18,447 bases of DNA from an uncultured Clostridia bacterium (GTDB lineage: Bacteria > Bacillota > Clostridia > Oscillospirales > Acutalibacteraceae): the NCBI GenBank assembly GCA_946497265.1, contig CAMMKL010000009.1:1-18447 (forward strand), written 5' to 3'. The translations under genes and the position numbers were made by a program. This document shows positions 13,544-18,447 of the stretch, piece by piece. Numbering within the stretch: the stretch's first letter is position 1; every line of letters begins with the position of its first letter. Under the pieces are notes generated by a model. That model had not been told where the DNA came from and did not search any database. It saw nothing but the letters and a program-made list of their open reading frames with translations.

Positions 13544-13705
13544 AGCAGCGTCACCCTTTTCGTTCTTTTCTTGCAACAGCAGACTTCGTTTTCAAACATA
13601 TTGGTATATTTTCGATTACGCGCTGCGATTCCTCATCCGGCTTTTGCCTCGAAGGTAGGTAGCCGGCAGACATTTCCTGCCAGCCGCTTCGCTACTTAGG
13701 GGCAA

Positions 13706-16579
13706 TTACATTTTTTGCAATTTTTCCAGGCAAAGCCGGCTGTAGCGTTTCGTACGTGGGGTTGCCTGCAACCATTTTTCCTCTGATTCCGCCCCGCCGG
13801 CCACAAAACATTGGCGCGCTTTGGAAAAATCGCCGCGCTTCAGGGCAATGCAGCCTTCGTAATAGTACACATCGGAAAGCGGCGTATGCATCGATTCCCC
13901 ATAATTGAGTTTTTTCGGATACTGCCTTACACGTGTCAGCCATTCTTCCGCTTTCTGGTAATTCCCCTGTTCCATTTGATCTTCCACAATCCGGAGGATT
14001 GTCTCCCGGTAAAGGGAACCGCTGATTTCTCCGCCTTCCCAGTTTTCAAACTCTTCCGACTCCATCATGCACAACGCTTCATCGGTACGGCCGCTTTCCA
14101 GCAGAAGGGCAAGCATCGACGGCAGTACCAGCGGACGGTTGGGCGTTGCCTCCATCCAGCGGTAAAGCTGCTCCTTTTGCCTGGGGGAACCGCTTCTCTG
14201 ATAAATCCGGTGCAAATACAGAAGCGTCGAGGCGTTTCCTACCCCGTTCTTTTGCACATCTTCAAAGAAATAACATTCGGCTGCGTCATAATCACCGGCG
14301 GCAAAAGCCATCATCCCTAAATTTCGCAAGAGGGCGGTATAGCGCAGCCCCTTTCGATAGGCCTGTTCAAACAGTGTCTTGGCATTGTCCTGCATGGCAC
14401 AGTGATAGGCGTAATTGCCCAGCAGATAATCCGACCGACCGGTTTCATCCACCGTTTGCAGCTTGTATAGAAGCTGGACAAGGGGTTCTTCATTCAGGAA
14501 AGCGTAATCCAATGAAGCGTTCAGGGCATCCTGAGAGTCTTCCAAGGTAATTTCCGCTTCCGGCTTTGTCAAAAGCCTTGCCAACCGAATCTTCATAGAA
14601 TCCGACCGGGCGAGCGCAAGCAGGGCTGCGGCATCCTCCTGCTGCCCCAATTCAATGTATTCCAATGCAAGGCGCAAAAGGATATTTTCGTCCGACGGCA
14701 GGCTTGCCAACAGGGATGCCTTTTTATCCGCGCCTGGATTGGAAAGATAGCATTCGGCCAAAATCCTAAGATCCGGCTGCGCAATGAGGCCGCGCAATTC
14801 ATGCGCCTGAATCTTCCCTCCGCTCTTACGCAGGGCAATGCTTTTTAAAAACACCTCATAATTGGAACACAGACTAACCTCTTCCAGCAGGTTAAGCGCA
14901 TCCTTGTAATGACTTAGCTTGAGATCCAGTTTGACCGCTTCCAGAACAGAGGCGTCAAAACAATCTTCCCCCTGAGGTATATCCAGAAACAGACGGCGCG
15001 CCTGGGCAAGCCTGCCCTGCTGGCGAAATACATGCGCCAGGGCAAACCTCGCCCGGTTATCGCGGTTATGGTAATTAAGCGCTTTGACAAAATAGGCTTC
15101 CGCCTCGCTTAAGCGCAGGGTTTTGGAACAGAGATTTCCTAAACGATACAGGGTTTGGGTGCAATCGGGGTGCTCCTTTAAATTTTGCCGGTACAATGCC
15201 AGCGCCTCGCCTGTTTTGCCAAGGGATTCCTGCCGGATCCCCTGCTGAAGCAGGCTTTTCTGTTCGTCGTCGTTGCGAATGATTCTGGAATCTTCCAATA
15301 GGGTGTGATCCGGGTATTCCTCGGAACACTCATCGCGGCGACCCATGGTAAGGATAAGCCGGCCGCCGCTTACAATCTCCAATTGCAGCTTGGTTATATC
15401 GTAGGAATCCACCGTCAGTTTAAACTCCATCGGGCGGTCCGGCATGAGATCCGTTGGGATTACCTGCTCTACTTTTCCCAATTTGACGGTTATCCGGCAA
15501 TCCTTTAGCGGCTCAAATGCCATCAGCTTCAGGAAGAGCTCTCCTTCCTGTATGTCGTAATTGACTGCAACCTCTTTTTCCGCATATCGGAACCCTTGTG
15601 TTTCAAAGACAGGGCACCAATATTCCTTCCAGTTCATACGCTGATGCGGTTTCATGAAGTGGAAAACCGCCTGCGTTTCAAAGGGGCCGCTCTGTATTTC
15701 AATATATTGGCTGCCGTCATCGGTCAGCGCGGCGTTCCAAGCGTCGGCATAAGGGCTGTTTCCCCAAATGAAAAATTTAGCCCCCTTCACCCGTTTGCGG
15801 TCTGCATAATGGATCACACCGTAATCATCCTGATGATTATAAACCCCAAAGAAGTTTTCTTTCAATAATTTCCCAAACGTTTCAAATGGGATCGTAATCT
15901 CCCTGGCGTTCTGGCAATTAAAGCCTTTGTATTCCGGCCATTTGAGGTAATGGTCCGTCAGGTAATTGATGCACCAATCAAACGGATAGATCAACTCTAA
16001 GCTTTTGTTGTATTTGACGGCCGCATTGGTCCAAAAGTAAAACCGGTTTTCATAGGAGGTGGGATTATAAAGGGTTACCTTCTGCTCAATCCGTGCGGTA
16101 CCCGGCCGTAACAGCAGCTCCACCTGCCATTGCATCCCGGTGATCAACTCCGTACTTCCCAGTCGCACCGAAGCGCTGCCGTCTTCGTATTCATACAGTT
16201 GGGCGCTTACCTCGTCCGAAGTGGTGGGCGAATGGCTGATGGGGAAATTATACTCCACCCCGCCGGAAAACCAAGCCCCTCGCGTACCGATCAAACGGGG
16301 ACGGATAACAGTATTCTTATAAAATATCTCTTTGCCGCTGCGAAGGTCCTGGGCACTGTAAAGCCGCCCGCCCAGCTCCGGCAATATCAGCAGACGGATG
16401 TATTCGTTTTCTAAAAGGACCGCGCGATAGGTTATCTCCTCGCATTCCTTGGCAAAATGGTTCTGCATAGGATAGGGATACGAAAGCATTTTTCCATCAA
16501 ACGTAGGGTTTTTATCGTTTTCTTCTAATGGATAAGAGGGGATGGTCAACTGTTTCCACATAACTTTTGCACGTTCCAT
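13706..16579 (-). CDS. Large DUF5107 (mutarotase-like) and TPR-repeat protein
   Basis: A 957-aa protein with two parts. Residues about 40-330 match the DUF5107 family, a galactose-mutarotase-like beta-sandwich: LPELGGRLYSAQDLRSGKEI (67-86), SGGVEYNFP (105-113), YFWTNAAV (181-188), FFIWGNSP (269-276) and YIEIQSGPF (292-300), where E294 could be a catalytic acid. A short beta-rich linker (about 335-415) follows. From about 440 to the end come TPR or TPR-like helical repeats, for example GKTGEALALYRQNLKEHPDC and LRLSEAEAYFVKALNYHNRD. There is no signal peptide or membrane helix, so it is cytoplasmic. Such proteins occur in carbohydrate-use loci, but the substrate is unknown. ATG 16579 follows AGAGGA. 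It is monocistronic. Confidence 0.85.
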   Translation of the reverse strand: MERAKVMWKQLTIPSYPLEENDKNPTFDGKMLSYPYPMQNHFAKECEEITYRAVLLENEYIRLLILPELGGRLYSAQDLRSGKEIFYKNTVIRPRLIGTRGAWFSGGVEYNFPISHSPTTSDEVSAQLYEYEDGSASVRLGSTELITGMQWQVELLLRPGTARIEQKVTLYNPTSYENRFYFWTNAAVKYNKSLELIYPFDWCINYLTDHYLKWPEYKGFNCQNAREITIPFETFGKLLKENFFGVYNHQDDYGVIHYADRKRVKGAKFFIWGNSPYADAWNAALTDDGSQYIEIQSGPFETQAVFHFMKPHQRMNWKEYWCPVFETQGFRYAEKEVAVNYDIQEGELFLKLMAFEPLKDCRITVKLGKVEQVIPTDLMPDRPMEFKLTVDSYDITKLQLEIVSGGRLILTMGRRDECSEEYPDHTLLEDSRIIRNDDEQKSLLQQGIRQESLGKTGEALALYRQNLKEHPDCTQTLYRLGNLCSKTLRLSEAEAYFVKALNYHNRDNRARFALAHVFRQQGRLAQARRLFLDIPQGEDCFDASVLEAVKLDLKLSHYKDALNLLEEVSLCSNYEVFLKSIALRKSGGKIQAHELRGLIAQPDLRILAECYLSNPGADKKASLLASLPSDENILLRLALEYIELGQQEDAAALLALARSDSMKIRLARLLTKPEAEITLEDSQDALNASLDYAFLNEEPLVQLLYKLQTVDETGRSDYLLGNYAYHCAMQDNAKTLFEQAYRKGLRYTALLRNLGMMAFAAGDYDAAECYFFEDVQKNGVGNASTLLYLHRIYQRSGSPRQKEQLYRWMEATPNRPLVLPSMLALLLESGRTDEALCMMESEEFENWEGGEISGSLYRETILRIVEDQMEQGNYQKAEEWLTRVRQYPKKLNYGESMHTPLSDVYYYEGCIALKRGDFSKARQCFVAGGAESEEKWLQATPRTKRYSRLCLEKLQKM

Positions 16580-16626
16580 AAGAATCCTCTTTCTCCCTTT
16601 TCAAGGGAATTCTAAATTTCGGCTAC

Positions 16627-16655
16627 ATTATACCTCATCGTTTTTCAGAACACAA
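16627..16655 (-). promoter_or_regulatory. Promoter of the DUF5107-TPR gene
   Basis: TTGTGT (16650-16655) and a perfect TATAAT (16627-16632) are exactly 17 bp apart on the minus strand. Confidence 0.7.
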
Positions 16656-16926
16656 TAGGATTTCTACACTTTTCCCAATACTATTTTGGTGTCTTTCCCA
16701 TTTTTTACAATATATTTTGCCATCATCCGCAAATTGATTTAGCCGTTGTAAATCTATCTACAGCCTCTTTTGCTGCTAACCGGTTGGTCCGACAATGCCC
16801 GTCGTATGGGGCCGATTTTTTCCTATGTTCTGCTCCTTTATTCACATTTTATTTCAAACTGTTTTGCAAGTCTAACACATTCCCTTCAATCTTTGCACAC
16901 ATTTTTCCAATATACTAAAGTCATCC
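16656..16926. other. Intergenic spacer between divergent transcripts
   Basis: About 270 bp without a convincing gene. The minus strand holds a 20-codon frame (ATG at about 16734, MMAKYIVKNGKD...) without a ribosome site. TTGCAC at 16893-16898 with TAAAGT at 16916-16921 or TATACT at 16911-16916 is a weak promoter candidate for the plus-strand small ORF. Otherwise nothing stands out. Confidence 0.5.
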
Positions 16927-16939
16927 AAGGAGGAAAATA

Positions 16940-17056
16940 ATGCTCCTGTACTCACTGGCGGTACGGCAGAGGCCGAAAAGCCAGACCAACAACAACTCCC
17001 GTTTTGGGGTTTTTATATACTTTCACTTTTTTCTCTTCTCCTTTCTTTTCTTTTGA
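16940..17056 (+). CDS. Possible 38-codon small ORF with strong Shine-Dalgarno and hydrophobic tail
   Basis: ATG 16940 follows a full AAGGAGG (16927-16933) by 6 nt, and the TGA at 17054-17056 abuts a strong terminator, the layout of a real short gene. The product starts MLLYSLAVRQRPKSQTNNNS and ends in a Phe-rich hydrophobic tail (FGVFIYFHFFLFSFLFF), so it could be a small membrane peptide. I recognise no family. The -1 frame over the same bases has no start but reads like an acidic segment then a membrane helix (FWGFYILSLFSLLLSFLLKK). This leaves open a frameshifted remnant or an RNA gene instead. Confidence 0.45.
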   Translation: MLLYSLAVRQRPKSQTNNNSRFGVFIYFHFFLFSFLFF

Positions 17057-17086
17057 AAAAGCCGCCTGTTATAAGGCGGCTTTTTC
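17055..17086. terminator. Bidirectional terminator after the small ORF
   Basis: A perfect 13-bp stem GAAAAAGCCGCCT (17055-17067) with 17074-17086 and a 6-nt loop, with T runs in the stem on both strands. Confidence 0.85.
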
Positions 17087-17092
17087 AATTTC

Positions 17093-17127
17093 CAAAAAAA
17101 TCGGATTCCGAGAATTACGGAATCCGA
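17093..17127 (-). terminator. Intrinsic terminator of the amine-dehydrogenase-like gene
   Basis: A perfect 10-bp stem TCGGATTCCG (17101-17110) with 17118-17127, followed on the minus strand by seven T. It lies 10 bp after the stop codon. Confidence 0.9.
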
Positions 17128-17137
17128 CGTTTTTTAT

Positions 17138-18175
17138 TTAATCATTGACGTAGAGCTGCATCGGATAAGAAAGATAATGCAGTTCCTGAAGCTTTTCCAC
17201 CGTAATATAACCCGCCGGCGCATTTAAGATGGTGGGGATTCGGTTCACCACCGTGGCGCAGGTGTGTTCTACGGTAGCAGGTTTCTTTACATAAAAAGTG
17301 GTATCCGGTTCCCCGATGATCTTCCAGTCGCACATATCCCCGTCGTTCGGCCCATACACTTTGCCGATGCATTGGGTTTCAATCACCGGGCCCTGGAATG
17401 TTTCTGTGGTGACAACCGCGCTCATTCCTATGCAATTCCCTTTGGGGATCGTCTGGCCCAGAGTGGAAGAATACAAATCCGCATTGTAAAAATAAGGCAC
17501 ACACTTCTGCGATTGGGATTTGATCGTCCAACCCATTTTGGAGCACAGCGCTTCGTTGGAATTCCAAACATAAGCCGGCTCTAATGTCTCCGGATGGGCG
17601 ATCTGGGCTTCAAATTCTTCCGGGGTCAGCCCTGCGCCGTGCGCCTTGGCCAAGGCAAGGCCGTAATCCTCCACATTATAGCTGACCGCGCCTTCAATGC
17701 GTTCGATCCGATGGACACCGCCCGCCACACAGCCAATCATATTGACCCAAAAGATATCCTGCATACCGGTTCCCACAATGGTACAGCCGGTCTGTTTCGC
17801 CAGAAGATCCAGCTTATTGGTTAGGGCTGCTGAGGTCGTCCAAGGATAAATCGCTTCTTCACAAGTAGTTACCACATGGATCCCGCGCCGGGCACACTTT
17901 TCAAAATGTGGGTATACATCGTCCATAAAGCTAAACAGTGTCAGGATGGCGATGTGCGCGTCGCATTCGTCTAATACAGCGTCAGCGTCGCTGCGGATGG
18001 GAACGCCTAGCTTTACTCCCAGTTCCGCCCAATCTCCGACATCCATCCCCACCACATCGGGGTTTACGTCAATTGCTCCAACGATTTCCGCCCCTTTTTC
18101 ATACAAATAGCGTAAAGTGTATTTTGACATCTTTCCGCAGCCATACTGAACGACCCGTATTTTTTCTTGATACAT
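17138..18175 (-). CDS. DapB-fold NAD(P)-dependent oxidoreductase, 2,4-diaminopentanoate dehydrogenase-like
   Basis: A 345-aa protein of the dihydrodipicolinate-reductase-like group that includes 2,4-diaminopentanoate dehydrogenase (Ord, ornithine fermentation) and related amine dehydrogenases. The N-terminal Rossmann domain has VVQYGCGKMSKYTLRYLYEK (G12, G14), D36 at the end of the second strand in AIDVNPD, and VVTTCEEAIYPW (101-112), with E106/E107 in the place of the catalytic glutamate of amine dehydrogenases. The C-terminal half (WNSNEALCSKMGW, GPNDGDMCDWKIIGEPDT) is the dimer and substrate domain. ATG 18175 follows AGAGGT by 7 nt. No other ornithine-pathway gene is in the window, so the substrate is open. 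True DapB is unlikely: it is about 250 aa with different motifs. Confidence 0.78.
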   Translation of the reverse strand: MYQEKIRVVQYGCGKMSKYTLRYLYEKGAEIVGAIDVNPDVVGMDVGDWAELGVKLGVPIRSDADAVLDECDAHIAILTLFSFMDDVYPHFEKCARRGIHVVTTCEEAIYPWTTSAALTNKLDLLAKQTGCTIVGTGMQDIFWVNMIGCVAGGVHRIERIEGAVSYNVEDYGLALAKAHGAGLTPEEFEAQIAHPETLEPAYVWNSNEALCSKMGWTIKSQSQKCVPYFYNADLYSSTLGQTIPKGNCIGMSAVVTTETFQGPVIETQCIGKVYGPNDGDMCDWKIIGEPDTTFYVKKPATVEHTCATVVNRIPTILNAPAGYITVEKLQELHYLSYPMQLYVND

Positions 18176-18447
18176 GCCTATTACCTCTTTTCTTCCTATT
18201 TTTTGTGCGTCCGCAGAACGCCGGCGTTTGCGGTCGATAAAAACCCAGAAATGTAGTTCGCTGAACGCTCTTTACAATCAAACCGCTTTGCACCGGTAGC
18301 CCGCTGTTCTTAGCATATTCTTTTTTGGCTTCGAAATCCGTCATATTACGAATCCTATGGGCAAATTCCCATTTTTTTGTTATTCTTTCTTGATGTGTAT
18401 GTATCGAACCTATCTGATTGTTTGCTGTCCAATGCATATACTTATAT
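18176..18447 (-). other. Upstream region of the amine-dehydrogenase-like gene, reaching the window edge
   Basis: About 270 bp. A near-perfect GC-rich dyad at 18211-18233 (CCGCA, ACGCC, GGCGT, TGCGG) lies 36 bp before the ATG and would fold in the mRNA leader. TTGGAC near 18429-18434 is a possible -35 box without a good -10. An overlapping frame (ATG 18344) is discussed under rejected items. I see no clear gene. Confidence 0.45.

Noticed and set aside
18099..18344. Minus-strand frame from ATG 18344 (MTDFEAKKEYAKNSGLPVQ...)
   Set aside because: The first 30 residues look protein-like and a weak AGGAT precedes the ATG, but the frame runs 77 nt into the well-supported oxidoreductase gene and turns into a low-quality basic tail. 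It may be a remnant, but the evidence is too thin to annotate.

Overview
The window looks like core chromosome of a Gram-positive anaerobe of the class Clostridia, most likely near the Oscillospiraceae/Ruminococcaceae. The signs are nrdR next to a clostridial-type ParE/GyrB, separate secD and secF genes, a family-4 (Fe-S) uracil-DNA glycosylase, a PduL-type phosphotransacylase, a tRNA with encoded CCA, strong AGGAGG ribosome sites, consensus sigma-A promoters, several TTG starts, and base composition near one half GC. The species cannot be fixed from sequence alone. Most genes are on the minus strand in short units of one or two genes, each with its own promoter and intrinsic terminator.

Layout. 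1-49 is not genome: it matches, from memory, the reverse complement of an MGI/BGI (DNBSEQ) sequencing adapter with its 10-nt barcode, so the window starts at a contaminated contig end. The minus strand then carries parE (cut by the adapter), nrdR, a TIM-barrel sugar-phosphate isomerase/epimerase, secF and secD (overlapping by 4 nt), a PLP aminotransferase and asnS. A plus-strand tRNA-Ser(GGA) follows at 9601-9691. Between the tRNA and pduL lies a cluster of very small genes: a 60-aa protein resembling DUF6774, an unknown 61-aa protein, a ribbon-helix-helix protein divergent from it, and a 79-aa HMA-like domain lacking CxxC. Next come pduL (minus), a family-4 UDG (plus), and a coupled pair of GIY-YIG nuclease and NimA-like flavoprotein (minus). 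A 957-aa DUF5107-plus-TPR protein follows, then a 557-bp spacer holding a 38-codon ORF, and finally a DapB-fold amine-dehydrogenase-like oxidoreductase.

The genes do not form one pathway. They cover DNA topology and repair (ParE, UDG, GIY-YIG), dNTP control (NrdR), protein export (SecDF), translation (AsnRS, tRNA-Ser) and amino acid or carbohydrate metabolism (aminotransferase, PduL, isomerase, Ord-like, DUF5107). I see no mobile element, CRISPR array, prophage or defence island. The points most worth a second look are the adapter, the divergent RHH/61-aa pair with overlapping promoters, structured leaders before secDF and asnS, a dyad over the aminotransferase -35 box, and the 38-codon ORF at 16940.
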